A stretch of DNA of 64,000 nucleotides. Origin: Streptococcus hyointestinalis (lineage in GTDB: Bacteria; Bacillota; Bacilli; Lactobacillales; Streptococcaceae). The stretch spans positions 868,001 through 932,000 of the forward strand of contig NZ_UHFN01000007.1 of assembly GCF_900459405.1 (NCBI RefSeq), read 5' to 3'. Under the pieces are notes generated by a model. The model searched no databases. It was not told where the DNA came from and saw nothing but the letters and a program-made list of their open reading frames with translations. This document shows, one piece after another, positions 26,761 through 35,362 of the stretch. A program made the position numbers and the translations under genes. How positions within the stretch are numbered: the stretch's first letter is position 1; each line of letters starts with the position of its first letter.

Positions 26761-28986
26761 ATGAAAAAGAAAAGTTTGCTATTGTCAACTGTTCTTATTT
26801 CAACAACTTTATTGGCAGGGCAGGTCGCTGCCGATGAGACAGAGGTCACTCTAGCACAGGAGAGTAATGTTAGCCAGCAAGCAAGCGTTTTATCAAGCGA
26901 AGAGGCAACATCATCAGCTGTAGAAACAAGCACACCGTTAGCGGAAGTCGCGGAAGTTACAGCTGAGCCTACAAACCAAGAACAGGAAGAAGCTACAGCA
27001 GCTACAACAGAGGACGCAAGCGCAGCTGACAATCAGTCAGAAGAGCTAGGATCAGCAAGTGAGACAAATTCAGATTACGCTATCACTGTCCTTCATACTA
27101 ATGACATGCATGGGCGTATCGTTGAGGAAAGCTCTGTCATCGGGACACCCAAGTTAGCAGAAGCGGTCAAGGAAAGCAGAAGTCAAGGAACGACTTTGGT
27201 GCTTGACTCAGGTGACGCTTTCCAAGGATTGCCGATTTCAAATAGCACCAAGGGTGAGGACATGGCGACGCTCATGAATGAGATTGGCTATGACGCCATG
27301 GCGATTGGCAATCACGAGTTTGACTTTGGCTTGGATCAGCTCAAAAAATTAAAAGAACTCTTGCAATTTCCGCTCTTGAGTGCCAACACTTATGTCAACG
27401 GTGCACGCTTGTTTGAAGCCTCAACGATTATTGATAAAAATAAAGAAGTTGTGGGCGACGAAGTGGTGGTTATCGGAGTGACGACACCTGAGACTGCTAC
27501 CAAAACACACCCGAGAAATGTTGTCGGCGTGACCTTTAGTGACCCGATTGCAGAGGTGACGTCTGTCATCGCTGAAATTGAAGCAAGAGCTAAGGCAGAG
27601 GGCAAGAGCTACAACAAATACATCATCCTTGCTCACCTAGGTGTGGACACAACGACACCAACTGAGTGGCAAGGCTCTACACTGGCTGAAGCTTTATCGC
27701 AAAATGCTCTGCTTTCTGGAAAAAATGTGCTGGTTTTAGATGGACATTCGCACACCGCAAAGGTTGATACCTATGGCAATGTCACCTACAACCAAACAGG
27801 TAGCTACCTCAATCATATTGGGAAGATTGTGCTGAATTCTGAAAGAGTGCTTGAAAACAGCCTCATCACAACAGAAGCCGGCAAGGCTCTAAAAGAAGAC
27901 GAGACGGTAGCAGCACTTGTCAAGACTATCCAAGAAAAGTATGCTGCTGAAAATGCCGTTGTTGTCCTAGACAAGAGCCCAGTGGAGCTCAATGGGCAAC
28001 GTGAAAACGTTCGTGTTCGTGAGACCAATCTTGGAAATATCGTTGCTGACGCACTCTACGACTACGGTCAAACAGGCTTCTCACACCCAACTGACCTCGC
28101 TGTGACAAACGGTGGTGGCTTGCGTGAGACTATCCAAAAAGATAAGCCAATCACAAAAGGTGACATCATCGCTGTTCTTCCTTTTGGCAATATCATCTCA
28201 CAGATTGAAGTGACTGGTCAGCAAATCAAAGACATGTTTATCAAGTCTCTAGGCTCTATCAATCAAGTCGACAGCAACGGCAATGTCGTACTAGATGAGA
28301 ACGGACAGCCTTTACTTGAGCCAAGCGGCGGTTTCTTGCAAATTTCTGGCGCACGAGTTTATTATGATACAACCTTACCAGCTGACCAGCGTGTACTAGC
28401 AATACAAATCCTAGATCATGAAAGCCAGACTTATAAGGACTTGGTGCTTGATAAGGTTTATTATCTAGCGACAAATGACTTTCTAGCTGCTGGAGGTGAC
28501 GGCTACACCATGCTTGGTGGTAGTCGTGAGGAAGGTCCTTCCATGGATGGTGTTTTTGCAGACTTCTTGGCAAAAGCAGACCTTACCAAGTACGCTGTTA
28601 TCAATCCAAACTCACGCACTATCTCTATAAAAGCAAGTGAGCTTGCAACATACCTAACATCAAAAGAGACAAAACCGACAAAAGACAATACGCAACAATC
28701 AACACAAAACACAACGACCACTACAACACTAGAGCTAAGTCCTAGCGGTCAAACGCAGACCATAACAGTCAGCTATCAGACAGCAGCCTTTAAGTCTAAA
28801 GCGCAAGCAGTACATGAGCAAAACAAGGTAAAAGGCAATATTTACTTTGGACAAGCCTTGGCATTTGCTGATGGGGATTTGCTAACGCTACCGTTGACAG
28901 CAAGCAATCGCTCGATTGCAGCTGTTTTGGTTGGATTTGTCCTCTTGTTAGTTGGTCTTATCGGTGTTCGTAGAAAACGCCATTAA
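26761..28986 (+). CDS. Cell-wall-anchored 5'-nucleotidase (ecto-nucleotidase)
   Basis: 741 residues from ATG 26761 (GGGAGG upstream). Signal peptide to about residue 25 (AGQVAADE), then an acidic Ser/Thr-rich spacer, the metallophosphatase domain (from about 105: VLHTNDMHGRI, LDSGDAFQGLP, IGNHEFDFGL, LDGHSHT) and the 5'-nucleotidase C-terminal domain (TNGGGLR, TNDFLAAGGDGYTML). It dephosphorylates extracellular nucleotides; streptococcal relatives release adenosine and help immune evasion. The tail is a hydrophobic stretch and RRKRH preceded by LPLTAS, not LPxTG, so sortase anchoring uses a variant motif or is lost. TACAAT at 26698-26703 is a likely -10 box. Confidence 0.9.
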   Translation: MKKKSLLLSTVLISTTLLAGQVAADETEVTLAQESNVSQQASVLSSEEATSSAVETSTPLAEVAEVTAEPTNQEQEEATAATTEDASAADNQSEELGSASETNSDYAITVLHTNDMHGRIVEESSVIGTPKLAEAVKESRSQGTTLVLDSGDAFQGLPISNSTKGEDMATLMNEIGYDAMAIGNHEFDFGLDQLKKLKELLQFPLLSANTYVNGARLFEASTIIDKNKEVVGDEVVVIGVTTPETATKTHPRNVVGVTFSDPIAEVTSVIAEIEARAKAEGKSYNKYIILAHLGVDTTTPTEWQGSTLAEALSQNALLSGKNVLVLDGHSHTAKVDTYGNVTYNQTGSYLNHIGKIVLNSERVLENSLITTEAGKALKEDETVAALVKTIQEKYAAENAVVVLDKSPVELNGQRENVRVRETNLGNIVADALYDYGQTGFSHPTDLAVTNGGGLRETIQKDKPITKGDIIAVLPFGNIISQIEVTGQQIKDMFIKSLGSINQVDSNGNVVLDENGQPLLEPSGGFLQISGARVYYDTTLPADQRVLAIQILDHESQTYKDLVLDKVYYLATNDFLAAGGDGYTMLGGSREEGPSMDGVFADFLAKADLTKYAVINPNSRTISIKASELATYLTSKETKPTKDNTQQSTQNTTTTTTLELSPSGQTQTITVSYQTAAFKSKAQAVHEQNKVKGNIYFGQALAFADGDLLTLPLTASNRSIAAVLVGFVLLLVGLIGVRRKRH

Positions 28987-28990
28987 CATC

Positions 28991-29015
28991 AAAGCCCCAG
29001 TTCTGGGGCTTTTTG
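28991..29015 (+). terminator. Intrinsic terminator after the 5'-nucleotidase gene
   Basis: AAAGCCCCAG and CTGGGGCTTT pair around two bases, followed by a T run. Confidence 0.9.
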
Positions 29016-29039
29016 CCTAATCATACAAGGAGAAAAAAG

Positions 29040-29639
29040 ATGACCTTAGAAGAACAAAGACAGGATATCCTATCAGGAGCAGTCTATGATGACCTAACAC
29101 CTGAACTCATCGAGGCGAGACAGGCAGCTGTTTTATTGACAAATGCTTACAATCAAGCCTTTGGTCAAGATGAAAAGATTAGACAAGACTTACTCAAAAA
29201 GCTTCTGAAGTCTTTTGGGGACAATTGTTATTTTGAACCCAACTTTCGCTGTGAGTTTGGCTACAATATCACTATCGGTAACAATTTCTATGCTAACTTT
29301 GACTGTGTGCTGCTAGATGGTGGCGGGATTGAGATAGGTGATGATGTGCTGTTTGGTCCACGTGTCGGTATTTACACGTCCAATCATGCCATTGACGCTA
29401 GTGAGCGAGCAGCAGGCGCTTGCTACGCAAAGAAAGTCACGATTGGCAATAAGGTTTGGGTCGGTGCAGGTGTGCATATCAATCAAGGCGTTACTATCGG
29501 AGACAATACCATCATCGGATCTGGCAGCGTTGTCACCAAGGACATCCCAGCTAACGTCATTGCTGCAGGCGTGCCTTGCCGTGTTATTCGAGAGATTACT
29601 GAAGCGGACAAGACAGGTTTTACATCAGCTAGACTCTAG
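29040..29639 (+). CDS. Sugar O-acetyltransferase (maltose/galactoside acetyltransferase type)
   Basis: 199 residues from ATG 29040 behind AAGGAG. N-terminal Mac domain (LEEQRQDILSGAVYDDLTPEL) followed by left-handed beta-helix hexapeptide repeats (IGNNFYANFDCVLLDGG, IGDDVLFGPRVGIYTSNHAI, IGNKVWVGAGVHI). The His of SNHAI is the catalytic base. It acetylates sugars from acetyl-CoA; the physiological substrate is uncertain. Confidence 0.9.
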   Translation: MTLEEQRQDILSGAVYDDLTPELIEARQAAVLLTNAYNQAFGQDEKIRQDLLKKLLKSFGDNCYFEPNFRCEFGYNITIGNNFYANFDCVLLDGGGIEIGDDVLFGPRVGIYTSNHAIDASERAAGACYAKKVTIGNKVWVGAGVHINQGVTIGDNTIIGSGSVVTKDIPANVIAAGVPCRVIREITEADKTGFTSARL

Positions 29640-29708
29640 GAGCATATGGCTCGTCTTGTTTTCTGATTTTCAGTATAATGGAAACATAAGGAAAATAGAG
29701 GAGCTAGT

Positions 29709-30128
29709 ATGATTAAACGTATTGATACTTATATCGTGACCGATGGCAACGGTCAAGAAGCAGTTAATTTTTACAAAAATGTATTTGACGCAGAGCTTGT
29801 GAGTCTCAAGCTCAGGGGTGAGATGGTGCCAGACTGTTCCGAAGACAGAAAACACTTGGTGCTAAATGCTCAGTTGGTATTTGATGGCTTGTGCTTACAA
29901 ATTTCTGACGAAAACCCAGATTATACCTATCAAGCAGGTAAAAATGTCGTTCCAACCTTGATTGTTGACTCAGTTGAAATGGCTAAAAAGCTTTATGCTG
30001 CCTTGTCCGTGGATGCCAAGGAAATTTTCATGGAGTTGCAGGAAACCTTTTGGACGCCTGCTTATGCCAACTTGGTAGATAAGTTTGGTGTTGTGTGGCA
30101 AATTTCAGCTGAAGTTGCAGAAAGCTAG
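29709..30128 (+). CDS. VOC-superfamily (PhnB/glyoxalase-like) protein
   Basis: 139 residues with two beta-alpha-beta-beta-beta units: IDTYIVTDGNGQEAVNFYKN then FDAELVSLKLRG, and the second half PTLIVDSVEMAKKLYAAL ending FWTPAYANLVDKFGVVWQIS, close to PhnB-type sequences. Function unknown; no clear metal-binding triad. ATG 29709 behind GAGG. Confidence 0.8.
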   Translation: MIKRIDTYIVTDGNGQEAVNFYKNVFDAELVSLKLRGEMVPDCSEDRKHLVLNAQLVFDGLCLQISDENPDYTYQAGKNVVPTLIVDSVEMAKKLYAALSVDAKEIFMELQETFWTPAYANLVDKFGVVWQISAEVAES

Positions 30129-30145
30129 GATAGTATATATAAAGA

Positions 30146-30177
30146 AAAACGCTGAAACTTTTGTATTTCAGCGTTTT
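30146..30177. terminator. Bidirectional intrinsic terminator between the VOC gene and plsY
   Basis: AAAACGCTGAAA and TTTCAGCGTTTT form a 12-bp stem with T-rich sequence on both sides; the two genes converge here. Confidence 0.85.
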
Positions 30178-30191
30178 ATGTTTAGCTAGAA

Positions 30192-30830
30192 TTATTTGAC
30201 TGGCTTTTGATGGCTGAGGTTGAGCCCAAAAGGCACGATATTTTCTTTTTTCTGACGGATACGGCTCAGATTTTCTCGGTGTCTGACAATGATAAGTGTG
30301 GCAATGGCGAGCGTTATTATCATAAAGAGTGGGTCGTAGCTGGTCAGGATAAAGTGGCAGGCAGGAAAGACCAAGACGCCAATAATACCGACACTAGCTG
30401 CAGCGACACTGGCTAGGGAAATCATGCTGTACAAATATAGCACAATGCCAAAAATAATCAGCAAGAAGATGAGGAAAATCGGTGAATAGCCCAGTAGCAC
30501 CCCAGCACTGGTGGCAACGGCTTTTCCCCCCTTAAAGCCTGCAAATATCGGAAAAGTATGCCCGATGATGGCAAAAAAACCAAACAAAAGCGGATTGACG
30601 CTAACGCCAAAAAGAGCAGGCAGACAAGTGGCGATAGTCCCCTTTAGAGCGTCAATAACAAAAGTGGTGATACCAGCCTTGGCACCTAAGATACGAAAAG
30701 TATTGGTAGTTCCTGTGTTACCAGATCCGTGCTCTCTAAGGTTTACGTGGTAAAAAATCTTTCCAATCCAAAGCCCACTAGGAATGGATCCTAATAAATA
30801 AGCGATTAAAATAAAAACGAAAACTCTCAT
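30192..30830 (-). CDS. plsY: Acyl-phosphate:glycerol-3-phosphate acyltransferase
   Basis: 212 residues, about five membrane helices. Conserved loops are [31 protein letters not shown] and [18 protein letters not shown], which bind glycerol-3-phosphate and acyl phosphate. It makes lysophosphatidic acid, the first step of phospholipid synthesis. No Shine-Dalgarno sequence precedes the ATG; TGATATACT on the minus strand ends only six bases before it, so the mRNA may be leaderless. Divergent from parE. Confidence 0.93.
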   Translation of the reverse strand: MRVFVFILIAYLLGSIPSGLWIGKIFYHVNLREHGSGNTGTTNTFRILGAKAGITTFVIDALKGTIATCLPALFGVSVNPLLFGFFAIIGHTFPIFAGFKGGKAVATSAGVLLGYSPIFLIFLLIIFGIVLYLYSMISLASVAAASVGIIGVLVFPACHFILTSYDPLFMIITLAIATLIIVRHRENLSRIRQKKENIVPFGLNLSHQKPVK

Positions 30831-30836
30831 GTTTCT

Positions 30837-30845
30837 AGTATATCA
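30837..30845 (-). promoter_or_regulatory. Extended -10 promoter of plsY placed at the start codon
   Basis: TGATATACT on the minus strand (30845-30837). Transcription would begin at or next to the A of the plsY ATG (30830). Confidence 0.5.
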
Positions 30846-30892
30846 CATAAAGCCCTTTTAGCTAAATTCTTTTTGAAAAATAGCAATTTATT

Positions 30893-30921
30893 TTGCAAAA
30901 ATCGCCAAAAACTTGTAAGAT
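30893..30921 (+). promoter_or_regulatory. parE promoter
   Basis: TTGCAA (30893-30898), 17-base spacer, TAAGAT (30916-30921), 29 bases before the start. Confidence 0.7.
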
Positions 30922-30950
30922 AGAAAAGATGACTTATTCTGGAGGTTCAA

Positions 30951-32900
30951 ATGCCTAAAAATGATATTAACATAACAAATTATGGTGATGACGCCATTCA
31001 GGTGCTAGAAGGGCTTGATGCAGTTCGCAAGCGTCCTGGGATGTATATCGGCTCCACCGATAGCACAGGTCTGCACCACTTGGTTTGGGAGATTGTAGAC
31101 AATGCAGTTGACGAAGCTTTATCTGGCTTTGGTCAGCAGATTGATGTGACGCTGAATGCGGACGGCTCTGTCAGTGTCGCAGACAGTGGTCGTGGAATGC
31201 CGACAGGCATGCACGCTATGGGAATTCCTACTGTTGAGGTGATTTTTACAGTTCTGCACGCTGGAGGGAAGTTTGGTCAAGGTGGCTACAAGACCTCTGG
31301 TGGTCTTCACGGTGTCGGCTCTTCTGTGGTCAATGCCCTCTCAACTTGGCTTGAAGTAGAAATCAAGCGTGACGGCAATCTCTACAAGCAGCGCTTTGAA
31401 ATGGGCGGAAAACCTGTCACAACGCTTGAAAAAATCGGTAAAGTGCCTAAAAATCAGACAGGGACAAAGGTGACTTTCCTGCCAGACGCCAGCATTTTTT
31501 CGACAACAGAGTTTAAGTTCAACACCATCTGTGAGCGTTTGAAAGAGTCTGCTTTTCTCTTAAAGGACGTCACCATGACGCTGACGGATTTGCGAGGCGA
31601 CGAGCCGGTCAAGGAAACCTTCCACTATGAAAATGGTGTCGAGGATTTTGTCAGCTATCTCAACGAGGACAAGGAAACTTTAACGCCCGTTATCTTTATC
31701 GAGGGTAATGAGCAGGAGTTTCAAGTGCAGGTGGCGCTTCAGTATAACGACGGCTTTTCTGATAACATCCTCTCCTTTGTCAACAACGTCAGAACCAAGG
31801 ACGGTGGGACGCATGAGACAGGTCTCAAGTCAGCTCTGACAAAAGCCATGAACGATTATGCCAGAAAAACTGGGCTTTTAAAAGAAAAAGACAAAAATCT
31901 AGAGGGCGCTGACTACCGTGAGGGGCTGTCTGCCGTGCTGTCTATCCTCGTGCCTGAAGAGTATTTGCAGTTTGAAGGGCAGACCAAGGACAAGCTAGGT
32001 AGTCCCCTTGCTCGTCCCATTGTTGAGGGCATTGTCGCTGAAAAGCTGACCTTTTTCCTTTTAGAAAATGGAGAAGTGGCGACCAACCTCATCAAAAAAG
32101 CCATTAAAGCCCGTGATGCTCGTGAGGCGGCACGAAAAGCCCGAGACGCTAGTCGTAATGGCAAAAAAAACAAAAAAGACAAAGGCTTGTTGTCTGGGAA
32201 ATTGACCCCAGCCCAGTCTAAAAATCCAGCTAAAAACGAGCTCTATCTGGTCGAAGGGGACTCTGCGGGAGGTTCAGCAAAGCAAGGACGCGACCGCAAG
32301 TTCCAAGCTATTTTACCGCTACGTGGTAAGGTGCTAAACACCGCTAAAGCCAAGATGGCAGACATTCTCAAAAATGAGGAAATCAACACCATGATTTACA
32401 CCATCGGTGCTGGTGTGGGGAGTGACTTTAAGGTTGAGGACATCAACTACGACAAGATTATCATCATGACCGATGCGGATACAGATGGTGCGCACATCCA
32501 GACGCTGCTGTTGACCTTTTTCTACCGCTACATGCGCCCGCTAGTTGAAAAGGGGCACGTCTATATCGCCTTGCCACCGCTCTATAAGATGAGTAAAGGC
32601 AAAGGCAAGTCTGAGAAAATTGCTTATGCTTGGACAGATGGCGAGCTTGAGGAATTGCGCAAGAACTTTGGCAAGGGAGCGAGTCTCCAGCGCTACAAAG
32701 GGCTCGGTGAGATGAATGCCGACCAACTCTGGGAGACGACCATGAATCCAGAGAGCCGTACACTCATTCAGGTGACTATTGATGACCTTGCACGTGCTGA
32801 GCGTCGTGTCAATACCCTCATGGGCGATAAAGTCGCCCCACGCCGCAAGTGGATTGAAGACAATGTCAAGTTTACCTTGGAGGAAAATACAGTGTTTTAG
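30951..32900 (+). CDS. parE: DNA topoisomerase IV subunit B
   Basis: 649 residues. The GHKL ATPase domain shows EIVDNAVDEALSG and GGLHGVGSSVVNALS. The TOPRIM domain has LVEGDSAGGSAKQGRDR and the metal-binding MTDADTDGAHIQ. The EGDSAGGSAKQGR form and the length fit ParE rather than GyrB. With ParC it decatenates daughter chromosomes. Start ATG 30951 behind GGAGG. The stop is followed at once by GAGG; the original next gene, a GNAT acetyltransferase, used this ribosome binding site before IS110 copy 2 inserted. Confidence 0.95.
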   Translation: MPKNDINITNYGDDAIQVLEGLDAVRKRPGMYIGSTDSTGLHHLVWEIVDNAVDEALSGFGQQIDVTLNADGSVSVADSGRGMPTGMHAMGIPTVEVIFTVLHAGGKFGQGGYKTSGGLHGVGSSVVNALSTWLEVEIKRDGNLYKQRFEMGGKPVTTLEKIGKVPKNQTGTKVTFLPDASIFSTTEFKFNTICERLKESAFLLKDVTMTLTDLRGDEPVKETFHYENGVEDFVSYLNEDKETLTPVIFIEGNEQEFQVQVALQYNDGFSDNILSFVNNVRTKDGGTHETGLKSALTKAMNDYARKTGLLKEKDKNLEGADYREGLSAVLSILVPEEYLQFEGQTKDKLGSPLARPIVEGIVAEKLTFFLLENGEVATNLIKKAIKARDAREAARKARDASRNGKKNKKDKGLLSGKLTPAQSKNPAKNELYLVEGDSAGGSAKQGRDRKFQAILPLRGKVLNTAKAKMADILKNEEINTMIYTIGAGVGSDFKVEDINYDKIIIMTDADTDGAHIQTLLLTFFYRYMRPLVEKGHVYIALPPLYKMSKGKGKSEKIAYAWTDGELEELRKNFGKGASLQRYKGLGEMNADQLWETTMNPESRTLIQVTIDDLARAERRVNTLMGDKVAPRRKWIEDNVKFTLEENTVF

Positions 32901-33035
32901 GAGGCATTCTATATAAAAAGTCAAGAATAATTTTTAAAAATATTAACTATTTTTAAAAGCTATTTAGAAAATTGATTGCATGTGAAAAAGACCTGCTAAA
33001 AGCAAGTTTTTAAAATGATTCATGACTTTATAGTT

Positions 33036-34193
33036 TTACCTTAGCTTAGCTTCATCAAACAGTTGATTGGTTTTAAGAAGATGATAAATTACACGAATGA
33101 GCTTTTTAGCAACATGTGTCACAGCTACATTGTAATGCTTTCCTTGACTGATTTTTAGTCTTAAATAGGCTTTAAAATGTGGGGAATAAATGGCTATAAG
33201 CTTAGCAGCCTGTATTAGAGCGTACCTTAGATAAGAGGAGCCTCGTTTTACCATATGACCGGTATTATCCATCTGTCCTGATTGGTAAATGGCAGGGTCT
33301 AATCCTGCAAAGGCCTGGAGCTGATTTGGATTCTTGAAATTATGAATATTCTTAATTTCAGCTAGAATAATAGCACCAAGACGACTTCCAATTCCAGGAA
33401 TAGAAGTAATAGGAGAGTTCAACTCAATCATCAAGAGGTTAATTTCCTCTTGGACTTGGTTAATTTGCTTATCGTAGTGTTTAATGCTTTCAATTAATTG
33501 AACTAACTCCAAGGATAAAACAGGTGAAGCATTACCAATAGTCTGTTTGGCTGTTTCTTGTATCTGATGCGCCTTATCAGCGGTTAGTCGCTTAATTTTA
33601 AGCAATGATGAGAACCGAGCACGAGCTATTCTTTGTGGAGAAGGATAGTTTGTTAGTAAGTCATAGATAAACTGATTATAGAGATTATTAACGATTCTGT
33701 GGAGTTCAGGGAAGATAATATCAAGTAATCTGATGTATAAATTCTTGCATCTAGATCGTGATTGAATTAGGCGATTTTGATAACGTGTCAGCTCTTTTAA
33801 CTCGTCTAATACCCTATCTGTTTGATAACGTTCAGGGGTTACGTCAGAGCGTAGCTTACGAGCAATTAAAAGGGCATCTTTCCTATCAGTTTTAGTTTTT
33901 CTAAGCGATTGTGATTTAGCAAATTCTTTGATAATGAGCGGGTTGTAGGCAAATACATTGTAGCCTAAGTCTCTTAAAAAGGTCACTATATTGTAGTTAT
34001 AGTGTCCTGTGCTTTCAAGTGCTATCTGGACATCTTGTGTGATAGGAGATAGCTGTTCTAGCTTTAGTTTCAGCTGATGAAAACCTTGACAAGAATTGGC
34101 AAATCTGAAGTTGGTTATCACTGTTTCTCCAGTTTCGTTGATACAGGCTAAATCGTGTTTGTTTTTGGCAATATCAATACCAACATAAAACAT
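33036..34193 (-). CDS. IS110-family recombinase, intact
   Basis: 385 residues from ATG 34193 behind AAAGGAAC. The DEDD (RuvC-like) domain begins MFYVGIDIAKNKHDLACI and continues ESTGHYNYNIV and KTDRKDALLIARKL. A coiled-coil linker is followed by the Tnp_20 domain with IPGIGSRLGAIILAEI, LQAFAGLDPAIYQSG and the serine region MVKRGSSYLRYALIQAA. It recombines donor and target DNA chosen by a bridge RNA, candidates for which lie upstream. Confidence 0.94.
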   Translation of the reverse strand: MFYVGIDIAKNKHDLACINETGETVITNFRFANSCQGFHQLKLKLEQLSPITQDVQIALESTGHYNYNIVTFLRDLGYNVFAYNPLIIKEFAKSQSLRKTKTDRKDALLIARKLRSDVTPERYQTDRVLDELKELTRYQNRLIQSRSRCKNLYIRLLDIIFPELHRIVNNLYNQFIYDLLTNYPSPQRIARARFSSLLKIKRLTADKAHQIQETAKQTIGNASPVLSLELVQLIESIKHYDKQINQVQEEINLLMIELNSPITSIPGIGSRLGAIILAEIKNIHNFKNPNQLQAFAGLDPAIYQSGQMDNTGHMVKRGSSYLRYALIQAAKLIAIYSPHFKAYLRLKISQGKHYNVAVTHVAKKLIRVIYHLLKTNQLFDEAKLR

Positions 34194-34255
34194 AAGTTTC
34201 TGGTTCCTTTCGAGATTATTAGCGACTGTTGTTCGTTCCACGCACTCTTTGTCTT

Positions 34256-34379
34256 GTATCCTTACACGAGATAAAACGTCTGGGCGTTATCATTCTCATT
34301 ACCAATTAAACAAAGAGCTGTGGTTAGAGCCTCCTAGAAATCGTCAAAGCGATTGGTGTAAGATACTAATCCACAGCGC
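34256..34379 (-). ncRNA. Candidate IS110 bridge RNA, copy 2 (core)
   Basis: Homologous to the block in copy 1. Stem CTGTGGATTAG/CTAACCACAG (34366-34376 with 34318-34327) encloses variable strands and the invariant AATCG/CGATT hairpin (34339-34354). In transcript sense the first strand ends ACACC, matching the left half of the reconstructed target (GCAAACAC-CT); the second, TAGGAG, pairs with its right half (CT-CCTA). The downstream loop carries AGAATGA (34290-34296), identical to this copy's right end (CATTCT at 32905-32910), and TGTAAG (34261-34266), able to pair with the left end TATAAG (34457-34462) using one wobble. Confidence 0.77.
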
Positions 34380-34471
34380 TGAACTAAGTATAAAACAAAT
34401 CTAAAAAATAATTAAAGAAAGGGTTTATACTAGCGGGAGCTACCCGCTAATATAAATATAAGGTGTTTGCA

Positions 34472-34852
34472 ATGGCTGATATTGTACTGCGTTTTGGGAA
34501 GCCTAGTGACCTAGATGGGATTTTTGCGCTTTACGAGGCTGAAGGTTGAACAAACTTTAGCAAAGAAAAGGTCACAAAGATGTTAGCCACTCCCCTGTCT
34601 ATTTACTTGGTTTTGGTAGACGATGAGGAGATTATAGGCTTTGCCCGTTATATGACGGACGAGGTCGAGATGACCTTCATCGGAGAGTTGATTATTGCCA
34701 AAAACTACCGTAGGCAAGGTTTAGACAGACGCTTGATAGAGGAGATAAGCACTCGTCATCCCATGACACGGCTGGAGCTCGTCTCAGAAGAAGACAACTT
34801 TTACAAGGCTGTTGGCTTTTCCTTTATCGGTCATGGCTTTCGAAAAAGATAG
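34472..34852 (+). pseudogene. GNAT-family acetyltransferase with internal stop codon
   Basis: 126 codons from ATG 34472 (MADIVLRFGKPSDLDGIFAL) with TGA at 34547-34549 after YEAEG, where relatives usually have Trp (EGWTNF). The frame then continues TNFSKEKVTKML and the acetyl-CoA-binding segment GELIIAKNYRRQGLDRRLIEEI, ending GFSFIGHGFRKR. A TGG to TGA change explains it. Originally co-transcribed behind parE, now cut off by IS110 copy 2, whose end supplies AAGG as a poor ribosome binding site. Confidence 0.88.
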
Positions 34853-34864
34853 GAGTAAAACAGA

Positions 34865-35344
34865 ATGCAGCTAAAACCTTACGAAGACAAATACAAAAAT
34901 CAAGTCATTGCGCTCATTCTCTACTTGCAAAACTATGATAACAAGGTAGACTTGTCGCTGGAGGAACAGCCTGATATGAATGCCATTCCTCGTTATTATT
35001 TTGAGACAGGTGGCAATTTCTGGATTGTGGTCAACGACGAGGACTTGGTGGTGGGCACCATTGGCTTTCTGGTCAAGGGAAAGACCGGTGTGCTCAAGAA
35101 ATTTTTCGTTCATCCAGACTATCGTGGGCGTGACAAAGGCGTCTCAACGCCACTTTATGACAAGCTAATTGAGACGGCAAAAGAAAAAGAGCTGGATGCT
35201 ATCGTGCTAGATACGCCAGCCAACTGTCATGCGGCTCATCGTTTCTACGAGAAAAAGGGATTTGTCCGCATTGAAAAAGACGATTTGCCAGTGCAGTATG
35301 ATTATCCTGACAGAGACTCGCTCTTGTTTTTGCTAGAGCTTTAG
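34865..35344 (+). CDS. GNAT-family N-acetyltransferase
   Basis: 159 residues. Acetyl-CoA-binding motif KKFFVHPDYRGRDKGVSTPLY and the later ANCHAAHRFYEKKGFVRIE place it in the GNAT superfamily; the substrate is unknown. ATG 34865 behind AGGAG, 13 bases after the broken GNAT gene and 18 before the hydrolase, so the three form a run of co-directional genes. Confidence 0.87.
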   Translation: MQLKPYEDKYKNQVIALILYLQNYDNKVDLSLEEQPDMNAIPRYYFETGGNFWIVVNDEDLVVGTIGFLVKGKTGVLKKFFVHPDYRGRDKGVSTPLYDKLIETAKEKELDAIVLDTPANCHAAHRFYEKKGFVRIEKDDLPVQYDYPDRDSLLFLLEL

Positions 35345-35362
35345 AGGGAAAAGGGAGAGAGT

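Larger units (their letters stand above)
32904..34462 (-). mobile_element. IS110-family element, copy 2, inserted after parE
   Basis: 1559 bp with an intact recombinase gene. AG (CT on the coding strand) is shared by both junctions (32902-32903 and 34461-34462). Joining 32903 to 34463 restores TTTTAGGAGGTGTTTGCAATG: the parE stop, GGAGG and the start of a GNAT gene at normal spacing. The end near 34430-34449 has a GCGGG/CCCGC hairpin with an AGCTA loop; copy 1 has GCAGT/ACTGC with the same loop. A weak hairpin with T run near 32983-33010 may end the recombinase transcript. Confidence 0.83.
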
